A stretch of 8,491 bases of DNA from an uncultured Bacteroidota bacterium (GCA_937899145.1 CALBPW010000479.1:1-8491); one strand, 5' to 3'; positions 1 to 6,712 are shown, numbered from the stretch's first letter. The notes: a model not told the origin generated them from the sequence alone. Made by a program: numbers and translations.

Positions 1-656
1 TGTGCAATACCTTCGGCAATGGCGGTTTTTCCTGTTCCGGGTTCACCTATCAATATTGGGTTGTTTTTCGTCCGTCGGCTAAGTATTTGCAAGATACGCC
101 GTATCTCATCATCACGGCCAATCACGGGGTCGAGTTTGCCGCTTGCGGCTTGCTCGTTAAGGTTGCGCGCGTATTTCGACAGCGCCATATAAGTTTCCTC
201 TGCGGTTTGGCTTGTAACTTTCTCACCTTTAGTGATTTCCTTTATGCAATTTTCAACTGATTTTTGACTCATTCCTTGGTCTTTCAGCAATTTCGAAACT
301 TGGTCGTTGACGCTGAAAAATGCCGCCCATAGATGTTCAACAGAAACAAACTGGTCGCCATTTTTGGTAGCGGCTTGCATTGCACTATTTAGCAACAAAT
401 TAAGATTAGAAGACAAATACAAATCGCCACCCGACACCTTTGCGTACGATTTTATTATACTTTCGGTGATGTTTAAAAGCGATTGCTGAGCAATATTGTG
501 TTTTTGCAGAATGTAAAGGCTGATGTTTTGCTCTTCGGTTAGCAAACTTTTGAGCAAATGACCAGTCTCAACAGCCTGATTACCTTCGGCTTGTGCAAGA
601 TTGAAAGCTTTCTCCAAAACTTCCTGACCTTTGACTGTAAGATTATTCGTATTCAT
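1..656 (-). CDS. clpB: ATP-dependent disaggregase ClpB, N-terminal part (cut by left edge)
   Basis: ClpB is a cytoplasmic Hsp100 AAA+ ring that pulls polypeptides out of aggregates together with DnaK. I translated the frame by hand: the ATG is at 656-654 and 218 complete codons follow before the window edge. The product begins [17 protein letters not shown] and carries the double Clp_N repeat at about residues 5-145 ([10 protein letters not shown] at 30-39, [10 protein letters not shown] at 104-113). Next comes the linker into the first AAA+ domain, [20 protein letters not shown] (161-180), then SRRTKNNP and a Walker A GEPGTGKT at 204-211. A full ClpB has about 860 residues, so the coiled-coil middle domain and the second ATPase are outside the window. 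Presence of the N-terminal domain and the order of motifs separate it from ClpA and ClpC fairly well. The 363-base upstream gap suggests its own promoter rather than read-through from folC. Confidence 0.96.
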   Translation of the reverse strand, partial: MNTNNLTVKGQEVLEKAFNLAQAEGNQAVETGHLLKSLLTEEQNISLYILQKHNIAQQSLLNITESIIKSYAKVSGGDLYLSSNLNLLLNSAMQAATKNGDQFVSVEHLWAAFFSVNDQVSKLLKDQGMSQKSVENCIKEITKGEKVTSQTAEETYMALSKYARNLNEQAASGKLDPVIGRDDEIRRILQILSRRTKNNPILIGEPGTGKTAIAEGIA

Positions 657-728
657 AGCTGTAATTTTTTTGTTGTTTGCCGCAATCTTTTTCAAAATTC
701 AAGCCACTAACATTTAAGCCTGAATAAT

Positions 729-756
729 TTGTTGGTATATTAGTGATAACCAACAA
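729..756 (-). promoter_or_regulatory. 8-bp inverted repeat in the clpB upstream region
   Basis: TTGTTGGT at 729-736 and ACCAACAA at 749-756 are perfect reverse complements separated by 12 bases, about 73 bases before the clpB ATG. On the transcript this could form a stem-loop in the leader; on DNA it could be an operator. It is not the CIRCE/HrcA element, whose arms are TTAGCACTC and GAGTGCTAA. No U-run follows on the minus strand, so an intrinsic terminator is unlikely. Function is inferred only from position. Confidence 0.4.
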
Positions 757-796
757 GTAACACATTTATTCCCTAAAAAAAGCAAACAAGACTTTC

Positions 797-835
797 TGTC
801 ATTAAAAATGATATTTTACTGACAAAATGACAAAA
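797..835 (-). promoter_or_regulatory. Cluster of TGACA-type half-sites upstream of clpB
   Basis: The plus strand has a perfect tandem 8-mer, TGACAAAA twice, at 820-835. It also has an inverted copy of the core, TGTCATT, at 797-803, which is the exact reverse complement of AATGACA at 826-832. Three TGACA half-sites within 39 bases, about 140-180 bases ahead of the start of a heat-shock gene, look like a binding-site cluster. I do not recognise a named regulator from it, and no TAnnTTTG box follows at a good distance. The alternative is chance in AT-rich intergenic DNA. Confidence 0.35.
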
Positions 836-856
836 GAAAACAAACTCGCTACAGGC

Positions 857-956
857 GCTGCCCAAATCTTACTTTTTTATACAATTTGGACAAAAATAAT
901 TTCGGATGGCTGTCCAAAAGTCGATTTCTTTTCGAGATTTGGACAAAGATAATTTC
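857..956. repeat. Diverged tandem duplication (two units of 52-53 bp), each with an inverted repeat
   Basis: Two units align: about 857-903 and 909-956. Their right ends, ATTTGGACAAAAATAATTTC at 884-903 and 937-956, match at 19 of 20 bases, and their left ends share GCTGYCCAAA. Each unit contains an inverted pair of TTTGGACA. In unit 2, TGTCCAAA (911-918) and TTTGGACA (938-945) pair perfectly over 8 bp, with a further TCGA/TCGA pairing inside (921-924 with 932-935) around a 7-base loop. In unit 1, 859-866 pairs with 885-892 with one mismatch. The four octamers alternate in orientation with centres 26, 26 and 27 bases apart. No U-run follows either hairpin on the minus strand, so they do not look like ordinary folC terminators. 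Confidence 0.65.
891..918 (-). promoter_or_regulatory. Candidate clpB promoter, Bacteroidetes type
   Basis: Read on the minus strand, TATTTTTG (898-891) matches the Bacteroidetes -7 consensus TAnnTTTG, and a TTTG at 918-915 lies 16 bases upstream, a little shorter than the usual 19 or so. The second copy of the duplication gives another -7-like box, TATCTTTG (951-944), but no TTTG lies about 19 bases upstream of that one. If the first box is used, the clpB leader is about 230 bases long and contains the TGACA cluster and the 729-756 inverted repeat. Assigned by consensus and position only. Confidence 0.35.
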
Positions 957-1019
957 ATGTTAAATCTGTATTGTATTGATTTTAAGACATATTACAAAGC
1001 GGCAAAAAAAACGTGACAA

Positions 1020-2309
1020 TTACAAATCGGGAATTTCAGCAACGGTAAACGTACTGCCTCCAATAAAAATAAAATCGTTGGGAGCTGCGTTTGCTTTTGC
1101 CGCACTAATGGCTGTTGGAATATCGGTGTAACAATTGCCTCGCAAACCAAAAGCCGCAGCCTTTTCCGCCAATTGCGCGGCTGGCAACGCGCGTTGTATT
1201 TGCGCATTTGTAAAATAGTAGATAGCATCAGTGGGCAATTGCGACAAAACTTTTGCATGGTCTTTATCGCTAACCATTCCAATAACTATATGTAACTTGT
1301 TATATTTCTGTAATTTAAGTTGACTGGCAATTTGTCTGATTCCGTCATCATTGTGCCCTGTATCGCAAATAATTGTTGGATTATCTCCAAGCCGTTGCCA
1401 GCGACCTTTTAAACCTGTTGAACTCACAACAGACGCTACGCCTGCGCGTATATCATCTTCATTAACAATAAAATATCTTTTTATAAAATCAATTGCGGCT
1501 AAAGTTGTTAAAATATTTTTTTGCTGATAATTGCCCGACAAATCAAGTTCTAATCCAGAAAATTCCAAATGGTCATTCTTATCAATACTGACAATCTGTT
1601 TGTCAGCAGTTTGTTCAGCATTTGTTACTTTACGTATCTGGTCGGCAAAAACAATTTGCGAATTTGTCGATTTTGCTTTGGTCCGAAAAACAGGTTCGGT
1701 TTCAGCATCGGTTTGACCAACAACGACCGGCACTTCGGGTTTAATTATGCCTGCCTTCTCGCCTGCAATGGCAGCCAATGTGTTGCCAAGCATAGCAGTG
1801 TGGTCAAAACTTATGTTAGTAATTACTGAAACTATTGGCGTGATGATATTTGTAGAATCGAGGCGGCCTCCAAGACCGACTTCGACAACCGCAACATCAA
1901 CGCCACAGCGGGCAAACCAGTCAAACGCCATTAAAGTTGTTATCTCGAAAAACGAAGCTTGTATCTGTTTTATTTCAGCAATATTATGTTCAACAAAACT
2001 CACAACTTCCGGTTCCGAAATCATTGCGCCATTCATGCGAATCCGCTCGCGAAAATCTTTCAAATGTGGCGATGTGTAAAGTCCAACTTTGTAGCCTGCA
2101 CTCTGTAAAACCGAAGCTATAGTGTGCGATACAGAGCCTTTTCCGTTAGTGCCAGCCACATGTATCGTTTTAAATTCAGTATGCGGATGTCCAAAATAAG
2201 CATCAAGAGCAAGCGTATTATCAAGACCTTCTTTGTAAGCCTTACTGCCAATTTGCTGATATGCAGGAAATTGTGTAAACAAAAAATCGAGAGTTTCGCG
2301 ATAAGTCAT
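1020..2309 (-). CDS. folC: Bifunctional folylpolyglutamate synthase / dihydrofolate synthase
   Basis: FolC is a cytoplasmic Mur-ligase-type ATPase that adds glutamate to dihydropteroate and then to tetrahydrofolate, trapping folates in the cell. The 429 residues are the normal family length. Visible motifs in order are the P-loop HVAGTNGKGS (50-59), VVEVGLGGRLDSTN (141-154), SFDHTAMLG with the following GEKAGIIKP (167-175 and 183-191, containing the family's conserved lysine), LSGNYQQKN (257-265), GRWQRL (302-307), CDTGHND (315-321, the position of DGAHNP in enterobacteria) and GMVSDKD (344-350). The start is an ATG at 2309 that opens with MTYRETLDFLF, a typical Bacteroidetes N-terminus. It lies 163 bases downstream of the methyltransferase gene. 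I saw no clear TAnnTTTG promoter in that gap, so it may be read from the upstream operon. Dihydrofolate synthase activity is inferred from the family. Confidence 0.96.
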   Translation of the reverse strand: MTYRETLDFLFTQFPAYQQIGSKAYKEGLDNTLALDAYFGHPHTEFKTIHVAGTNGKGSVSHTIASVLQSAGYKVGLYTSPHLKDFRERIRMNGAMISEPEVVSFVEHNIAEIKQIQASFFEITTLMAFDWFARCGVDVAVVEVGLGGRLDSTNIITPIVSVITNISFDHTAMLGNTLAAIAGEKAGIIKPEVPVVVGQTDAETEPVFRTKAKSTNSQIVFADQIRKVTNAEQTADKQIVSIDKNDHLEFSGLELDLSGNYQQKNILTTLAAIDFIKRYFIVNEDDIRAGVASVVSSTGLKGRWQRLGDNPTIICDTGHNDDGIRQIASQLKLQKYNKLHIVIGMVSDKDHAKVLSQLPTDAIYYFTNAQIQRALPAAQLAEKAAAFGLRGNCYTDIPTAISAAKANAAPNDFIFIGGSTFTVAEIPDL

Positions 2310-2317
2310 TGAAAAAG

Positions 2318-2472
2318 GTTAGAAAGTTTAGATATTAATGTTTAGAACGTTCAGAAAGTTTTGAGATGAAAATAAGATTTTTTAGAATTTATCTTTTTAA
2401 CTATCAGGTATTTATCTTTAATTCGTTTTCTTCATTCCTTATTCTTCATTCCTTATTCTTCATTTATCATTA
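2318..2472. other. Methyltransferase-folC intergenic spacer with degenerate short repeats
   Basis: The spacer between the two genes is AT-rich and holds no frame I would call a gene. Close to folC it contains loosely repeated GTTAGAAAGTTT-like units (2318-2329 and, with an added C, 2349-2361), with a related GTTTAGAACGTT between them. Its other end carries the 14-bp tandem repeat listed separately. No hairpin followed by a U-run and no TAnnTTTG box was found on the minus strand. Confidence 0.5.
2428..2464. repeat. 14-bp tandem repeat, about 2.6 copies
   Basis: TTCTTCATTCCTTA occurs at 2428-2441 and again, identically, at 2442-2455; a third copy runs for its first nine bases (2456-2464) before diverging. 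It begins nine bases downstream of the methyltransferase TGA, in noncoding DNA. Perfect identity of the copies suggests recent slippage or a length-variable locus. It lies beyond the stop and before folC, so it could affect only spacing or mRNA stability, not a reading frame. Confidence 0.85.
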
Positions 2473-3360
2473 TCATTTTTGCCATCTTCCGCTTGCGCCA
2501 CAAGGCAAAACCAATCCGGTTGAGAACACAGGCAAGCCCACTTCACTTGCATCCACTTTTCCGCCAAAATTTAATAATGCAGTATTTAGCATATAAGAGA
2601 GTACAGCCGGCTGCAAACCTGTTGTATATGAGTTAATTAGAAAGAACAAGGGATTATCGCTTAACAATTGCGCACACAATTGGACCAAAGGGAAAATATT
2701 ATCTTCAATCTTCCAAATTTCGCCTTTTGGTCCACGCCCATACGATGGCGGATCCATTATAATGGCATCGTATTTATTGCCACGACGGATTTCACGTTCA
2801 ACAAATTTTACGCAGTCGTCAACAATCCAGCGGATTGGAGCCTCGGACAAACCCGAAACGGCAGCATTTTCACGCGCCCACGCCACCATTCCTTTTGCCG
2901 CATCAACATGCGTAACACTTGCCCCCGCTGCTGCCGAAGCTATTGTTGCGCCTCCTGTGTAAGCAAACATATTTAAAACGCTGATTTTTCTGCTTGAATC
3001 AGTTTTTTTGGCATCTGCAATCAATTGCGAAAACCAATCCCAATTGACGGCTTGTTCAGGGAAAACGCCAGTATGTTTAAAACTGAAAGGTTTTAATCTG
3101 AAAGTCAATTGTTTACCTATAATCAGATTATAGCGAATTGACCATTCTTGCGGAAGATTGAAAAACTCCCACTCTCCGCCTCCACTCTTGCTACGATGGT
3201 AATGCCCATTCATTTTACGCCAGCGAGGTTCGGTTTTTGGTGTATTCCAGATAACTTGCGGGTCGGGGCGAACAAGCGTGTATTTATCCCAGCGTTCAAG
3301 TTTTTCGCCACCCGAACAATCAATCGCTTGATAATCTTTCCATCTATCGGCAATCCACAT
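2473..3360 (-). CDS. Class I SAM-dependent methyltransferase, COG1092/RlmI-like, without PUA domain
   Basis: The 295-residue product has a Rossmann methyltransferase core. The SAM-binding motif I is NMFAYTGGAT (130-139), followed by HVDAAKGMVAWARENA (151-166), which should hold the acidic residue contacting the SAM ribose. Motif IV is DPPSYGRG (203-210) with PKGEIWK after it. This DPP(S/K)(Y/F)GRG signature is typical of the COG1092 family related to the 23S rRNA cytosine-5 methyltransferase RlmI. Unlike RlmI (about 396 residues) it has no N-terminal PUA RNA-binding domain; instead residues 1-110 form a family-specific region ending KPFSFKHTGVFPEQAVNWDW. RNA is the likely substrate, but which base is unknown. 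The ATG is 18 bases after the DUF4835 stop, so the two are probably cotranscribed. In the Bacteroidetes genomes I recall, recN often occupies this position. Confidence 0.88.
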   Translation of the reverse strand: MWIADRWKDYQAIDCSGGEKLERWDKYTLVRPDPQVIWNTPKTEPRWRKMNGHYHRSKSGGGEWEFFNLPQEWSIRYNLIIGKQLTFRLKPFSFKHTGVFPEQAVNWDWFSQLIADAKKTDSSRKISVLNMFAYTGGATIASAAAGASVTHVDAAKGMVAWARENAAVSGLSEAPIRWIVDDCVKFVEREIRRGNKYDAIIMDPPSYGRGPKGEIWKIEDNIFPLVQLCAQLLSDNPLFFLINSYTTGLQPAVLSYMLNTALLNFGGKVDASEVGLPVFSTGLVLPCGASGRWQK

Positions 3361-3378
3361 AAATTGTTGATTATCTGA

Positions 3379-4284
3379 TTATTTCTTTTTGATTTTATCG
3401 TACTTGTTAATATTTGCAGGGTCAATCTCCTTCAAAATATTGTACACCTTATTCTGTTGTGCTTGGTCAGTTGAACCCGAAAAAACATTCACAATTTCAT
3501 CGGCTTTGGCATCCATAAAAACTTGCATCAAGTACGATGCCGATTTCTGCCGATGAACTTTCAGCAAGTCGTTCATTCCTTCAGCTATCGAGTTTGTACC
3601 ATCAACAAGGCGCGTGCTCATCAAGTCTAAGCCAAGGCGATGATACTTATAAGAATACTCGCGAATTGGCGAATAGACTGAGTTCATCAGGTTTTCTGCC
3701 AACCAATACCGGTTTTTCTTATCCTCAAACGATTTCCAACCTGTATAGTTTGAACTTTGTGCGGTGGTAACAATTTTTTGGGCTTTTTCAAAATATGGTG
3801 TTCCGCCAAGTTTTGAAAACGAATCGTAATCAAAACCCAATATTATGTAAACATAATAGGCGACCAATGATGTCAGTTCGCTATGTGTGTTTTCGTCGAA
3901 AATCAGAGTTTTGCCTTCGCTGTATTTAAATTGAATATTTCGGTCGAGTATGTTCAGCATTGGGCTATCGTAACCTGTACCATACACAGGCCGGCTCGAT
4001 ATTATTTGCATTGTAGCCTGAAATTCGTCGGTATAAACTTCTTTTGTTATGTTAAACAGAATATTGCACTTTATGCGTTCTTCGGGCTTGAAAACATTGT
4101 TTGTCCAAATCTGGTTCGCCGCAAATTCAGTGAGGCTTTTTTGCAATTCCTCAAATTTTGACGTATTGGCGCCCTGCAATTGCGTATGATTGACCTGAAT
4201 ACGGATTTCGAGTTCTTGCGCTGCCAACTGGTTAACGGCAAGCAACATCAAACTGATTATCAATATTTTATTTATCAATTTCAT
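3379..4284 (-). CDS. DUF4835 family exported protein (PorD-like)
   Basis: The 301-residue product starts with a clear signal peptide: MKLINK, a hydrophobic stretch ILIISLMLLAV, then NQLAAQ with likely cleavage near residue 22. The mature start QELEIRIQVNHTQLQGAN and the later ANQIWTNNVFKPEERIKC and LGFDYDSFSKLGG are typical of DUF4835, a Bacteroidetes family found beside coaBC. Recent pipelines label this family as type IX secretion protein PorD; I recall this without being able to check it. A longer frame reaches 4296 but would need a TTG start and put MLQQ before the signal peptide, so I chose the ATG at 4284-4282. The gene overlaps the coaBC stop by 17 bases, suggesting translational coupling. 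No lipobox Cys is seen, so a soluble periplasmic or surface-associated protein is more likely than a lipoprotein. Confidence 0.87.
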   Translation of the reverse strand: MKLINKILIISLMLLAVNQLAAQELEIRIQVNHTQLQGANTSKFEELQKSLTEFAANQIWTNNVFKPEERIKCNILFNITKEVYTDEFQATMQIISSRPVYGTGYDSPMLNILDRNIQFKYSEGKTLIFDENTHSELTSLVAYYVYIILGFDYDSFSKLGGTPYFEKAQKIVTTAQSSNYTGWKSFEDKKNRYWLAENLMNSVYSPIREYSYKYHRLGLDLMSTRLVDGTNSIAEGMNDLLKVHRQKSASYLMQVFMDAKADEIVNVFSGSTDQAQQNKVYNILKEIDPANINKYDKIKKK

Positions 4285-5482
4285 TTGCTGCAACAATCAT
4301 TTGGTCGATAATATCGTTAGCCACTTCATTTTTACTTTTAAGCTGATAATCAATCTTTTCGCCATTCTTTTTTAAGATGGTAATTCGATTTGTATCGGTA
4401 TTGAAACCTGCTCCCAACTCGTTTGCGCTATTCAAAACAATGAAATCGAGATTTTTCTTTTTCAGTTTCTCGGTAGCATTGGCAAGCCCATTTTCGGTTT
4501 CGAGCGCAAAGCCAATCAATAGTTGCCTGTCAGATTTCTGCTGTCCCAACAATTTCGCAATATCTGGAGTTGCTTCAAGCGTGATTGTCAATGCGTTATC
4601 GGCTTTTTTTATTTTTTGTTCCGATACATTGACAGGGCGATAATCAGCTACTGCGGCTGCCATTATGGCCGCATCGCATTTTTCAAAATTCGATTTGCAA
4701 GCCTCGTACATCTGCTCTGCCGAAGTAACATCTATTCGCTGAATGCGTGAATTATTGATTTTCAACCGTGCAGGTCCGCTTATCAATATCACGTCAGCGC
4801 CTCGATTAGCAGCTGCCACAGCAAGTGCAAATCCCATTTTACCCGACGAGTAATTGCCGATAAATCGCACAGGATCAATATTTTCGTAAGTTGGTCCGGC
4901 GGTTATCATTATCGTTTTACCGGCAAGCTGATTGCTTTGCTCAAAATAATCGGAAACGGCAGCAACAATTTTTTCTGGTTCTGCCATTCGACCTTTGCCC
5001 GTCAAGCCGCTTGCAAGCTCACCTTCATCGGCGTCAATAATAATATTCCCGATGTTTTTTAATGCGGCAATATTGCGCCGGGTTGCGGGGTGCGCAAACA
5101 TATCTAAATCCATTGCCGGAGCGACAAACACGGGACACCGAGCCGATAAATAACTTGTTGTCAGCAAGTTATCGGCAATGCCGTTTGACATTTTTGCAAT
5201 GGTGTTGGCGGTTGCAGGAGCAATTATCATTGCATCGGCCCATAAGCCAAGGCTTACGTGGCTATTCCACCCGCCGTTTTCGGAATTAAAGAAGTCAACC
5301 AGAATGGGATTCTGTGATAGGGTTGCGAGTGTCAGAGGCGTAATAAATTGTTTAGCCGTAGGGGTCATCACCACTTTCACGATTGCACCTTGTTTTATGA
5401 GCAACCGTGTAAGATAGGCTGATTTATAGGCAGCGATACCGCCTGTTATGCCAAGTAATATGTTTTTGCCCGATAGCGTCAA
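4268..5482 (-). CDS. coaBC: Phosphopantothenoylcysteine decarboxylase / phosphopantothenate-cysteine ligase
   Basis: This bifunctional cytoplasmic enzyme makes 4'-phosphopantetheine for coenzyme A: CoaB joins cysteine to phosphopantothenate and CoaC, an FMN enzyme, decarboxylates the product. The 404 residues are the usual length. CoaC (about 1-185) shows GITGGIAAYKS (11-21), NSH with His75 matching the E. coli catalytic His, IIAPATANTIAK (86-97), APAMDLDM (121-128) and ASGLTGKGRMAEPE (157-170). CoaB (about 186-404) shows ITAGPTYENIDPVRFIGN ending at Asn210, YSSGKMG, AAVADYRP and KIKK. Residues equivalent to E. coli Asn125 and Cys158 appear as Asp125 and Ser158; I believe this is a lineage-wide variant. 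The frame starts at a TTG two bases after the rpoZ stop; a TGA lies five codons upstream and no ATG occurs before Met39, so TTG is the best start. Confidence 0.96.
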   Translation of the reverse strand: MTLSGKNILLGITGGIAAYKSAYLTRLLIKQGAIVKVVMTPTAKQFITPLTLATLSQNPILVDFFNSENGGWNSHVSLGLWADAMIIAPATANTIAKMSNGIADNLLTTSYLSARCPVFVAPAMDLDMFAHPATRRNIAALKNIGNIIIDADEGELASGLTGKGRMAEPEKIVAAVSDYFEQSNQLAGKTIMITAGPTYENIDPVRFIGNYSSGKMGFALAVAAANRGADVILISGPARLKINNSRIQRIDVTSAEQMYEACKSNFEKCDAAIMAAAVADYRPVNVSEQKIKKADNALTITLEATPDIAKLLGQQKSDRQLLIGFALETENGLANATEKLKKKNLDFIVLNSANELGAGFNTDTNRITILKKNGEKIDYQLKSKNEVANDIIDQMIVAANEIDK

Positions 5483-5484
5483 AA

Positions 5485-5805
5485 CTATTCTGCTTCAGGT
5501 TTACGCCAATAAATGTTGTCTTCGAGCATATCTTCGATGGCCAAGGCGGTTGGTTTTGGCAGGCCTTCGTAGAAGCGCGAAATCTCAATTTGCTCGCGGT
5601 TTTCAAAAACTTCTTCAAGATTGTCGGTGTACGATGCAAATTCCTCCAATTTCTTTTGAAGTTCCTCTTTAATTTCAACCGAGATTTGATTTGCGCGGCG
5701 CGACAAAACCACCACACTTTCATACAGATTGCCTGTTTCGTTTTCGATTGGTCGTACATCGCGTGTGATTGTGCTCACAGGAGCAGTGCTTTTTTTGAAA
5801 TCCAT
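5485..5805 (-). CDS. rpoZ: DNA-directed RNA polymerase subunit omega, Bacteroidetes type
   Basis: The 106-residue product matches the Bacteroidetes form of omega (Rpb6/RpoZ superfamily), the small subunit that clamps the beta-prime C-terminus and assists polymerase assembly. The superfamily helix is NLYESVVVLSRRANQIS (26-42), followed by an acidic helical stretch KEELQKKLEEF (46-56) and the lineage-typical ending SRFYEGLPKPTALAIEDML (76-94). Proteobacterial omega differs a good deal in sequence and these genes are often left as hypothetical in Bacteroidetes. The ATG at 5805 is two bases after the bamD stop and the TAG is two bases before the coaBC TTG, so the three genes should be cotranscribed and probably translationally coupled. 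The pairing of rpoZ with coaBC is a conserved Bacteroidetes neighbourhood. Confidence 0.9.
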   Translation of the reverse strand: MDFKKSTAPVSTITRDVRPIENETGNLYESVVVLSRRANQISVEIKEELQKKLEEFASYTDNLEEVFENREQIEISRFYEGLPKPTALAIEDMLEDNIYWRKPEAE

Positions 5806-5807
5806 TG

Positions 5808-6608
5808 TTATAAATTTTTAATCTGTTTTACTGATTGGTTATAAATTTCTTCAATCTCAGGTATATACTGCGATTGTGGGAATTCGTCGATAAATGAATA
5901 ATACTCTGTTACGGTGCTTTGATAGCGTTCGGCTTTTTTGTCTTCAACGCTATTTTCGGCAAGCATAAAATTCGATTTCACTACAAGATACATCAATTCT
6001 TCGCGGTATTTTGTATCGGGGTACTCTTTTAAGCTGTTTTTAAGTGTTATCGTAGCTGCCTGATATTCGCCAAGTTTATAATATAGTTTTGCGTTTTCGT
6101 ACGATTTAAGTTCCAATTTTTGCCGCATTTCAGTAATTATGTTATTTGCTTCGTCGATGCGTGTGCTCTGCGGATACTTATTAATATATGTCTGCATTGC
6201 ATTTATCGCTTTGCGGGTGCAAGTTTGGTCGAGCGAAGGGCGCGGTGAATCTTTGTAGTAACAGTAAGCCGACATAAAATAAGCTTCTTCGGTTTTTTCG
6301 CCAAAAGGATATGTGTTGTAGAAAAGTTCGAAATAGTAGGCTCCCATTGTGTAATCGTGTTGCTTGTAATGGCATTGGGCATAAAGAAACAAAGCATTTT
6401 CGCCTTTTTCATTACCTTTCATCACGTTAACTACTTCATCAAAAAGCATTTTCGCATGATAATAATCCTCATAATTGTAGTAATCGACAGCCTTTTGATA
6501 CATCAGATTGTAATCGCCGCTTTTTTGTATTCTGTAATACTCGCTACAATTAGTAAATACTATGCTTATCAACAAGATAGCAACGAATGATATGATTTTA
6601 TTTCTCAT
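5808..6608 (-). CDS. bamD: Outer membrane assembly lipoprotein BamD
   Basis: BamD is an outer-membrane-anchored TPR lipoprotein of the BAM complex, which folds beta-barrel proteins with BamA. The 266-residue product begins MRNKIISFVAILLISIVFTN followed by Cys21, a lipoprotein signal with a relaxed lipobox like many in Bacteroidetes. The mature part is rich in Tyr and Ala helical pairs typical of TPRs: YQKAVDYYNYEDYYHAKMLF (37-56), LFLYAQCHYKQHDYTMGAYY (73-92), TEEAYFMSAYCYYKDSPRPS (106-125), then YINKYPQSTR and ELKSYENAKLYYKLGEYQAA (166-185), and a last TPR ending YPDTKYREELMYLV. The PRPSLDQTCTRKAI segment is a recognisable BamD family signature. The ATG at 6608 is the first in-frame start with a signal peptide. 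It is the first gene of the operon, with the promoter at 6682-6712 and a palindrome 13 bases ahead of the start. Confidence 0.93.
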   Translation of the reverse strand: MRNKIISFVAILLISIVFTNCSEYYRIQKSGDYNLMYQKAVDYYNYEDYYHAKMLFDEVVNVMKGNEKGENALFLYAQCHYKQHDYTMGAYYFELFYNTYPFGEKTEEAYFMSAYCYYKDSPRPSLDQTCTRKAINAMQTYINKYPQSTRIDEANNIITEMRQKLELKSYENAKLYYKLGEYQAATITLKNSLKEYPDTKYREELMYLVVKSNFMLAENSVEDKKAERYQSTVTEYYSFIDEFPQSQYIPEIEEIYNQSVKQIKNL

Positions 6609-6621
6609 AAATTTAACTCGA

Positions 6622-6638
6622 TACGTTACGATAACGTA
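6622..6638 (-). promoter_or_regulatory. 17-bp near-perfect palindrome just upstream of bamD
   Basis: TACGTTA-CGA-TAACGTA: two 7-bp arms with a 3-base centre, ending 13 bases before the bamD ATG and about 40 bases after the predicted transcription start. On the mRNA it would form a tight hairpin next to the ribosome landing zone; on DNA it has the shape of a dimeric repressor operator. I do not recognise a regulator that binds it. Confidence 0.5.
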
Positions 6639-6681
6639 AAAGCAACCATTTTATTGACTCCCAACTCCGATTTTGGGGTTG

Positions 6682-6712
6682 CAAATATAGTAATCTGTTT
6701 AAATAGTTGAAA
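6682..6712 (-). promoter_or_regulatory. Bacteroidetes-type promoter of the bamD-rpoZ-coaBC operon
   Basis: On the minus strand a perfect -7 box TATATTTG (6689-6682) fits TAnnTTTG. TTTC (6712-6709), one base from the -33 consensus TTTG, lies exactly 19 bases upstream, the preferred spacing. Transcription should start near 6675, giving a leader of about 67 bases for bamD that contains the 6622-6638 palindrome. This also shows that bacterial sequence extends at least to about 6712. Confidence 0.7.

Noticed and set aside
307..489. A 60-residue plus-strand frame near the left edge.
   Set aside because: It lies antisense inside the Clp_N region of clpB, which is firmly identified.
859..945. Rho-independent terminators for folC in the paired TTTGGACA hairpins.
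   Set aside because: Neither hairpin is followed by a U-run on the minus strand and the stems are AT-rich, so I list them only as a structured repeat.
857..956. A CRISPR-like array, because of regularly spaced repeats.
   Set aside because: There are only two diverged units with related filler, no distinct spacers and no cas genes.
992..1282. A 96-residue minus-strand frame at the end of folC.
   Set aside because: It is an alternate frame inside folC, with no recognisable family and a TTG-type or internal start.
4285..4296. A longer DUF4835 product starting at 4296 with MLQQ.
   Set aside because: The codon is TTG and the extension would precede a complete signal peptide; the ATG at 4284 fits better.
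5424..5759. A 111-residue minus-strand frame spanning rpoZ and the coaBC start.
   Set aside because: It is out of frame with two well-supported genes and has biased, domain-free composition.
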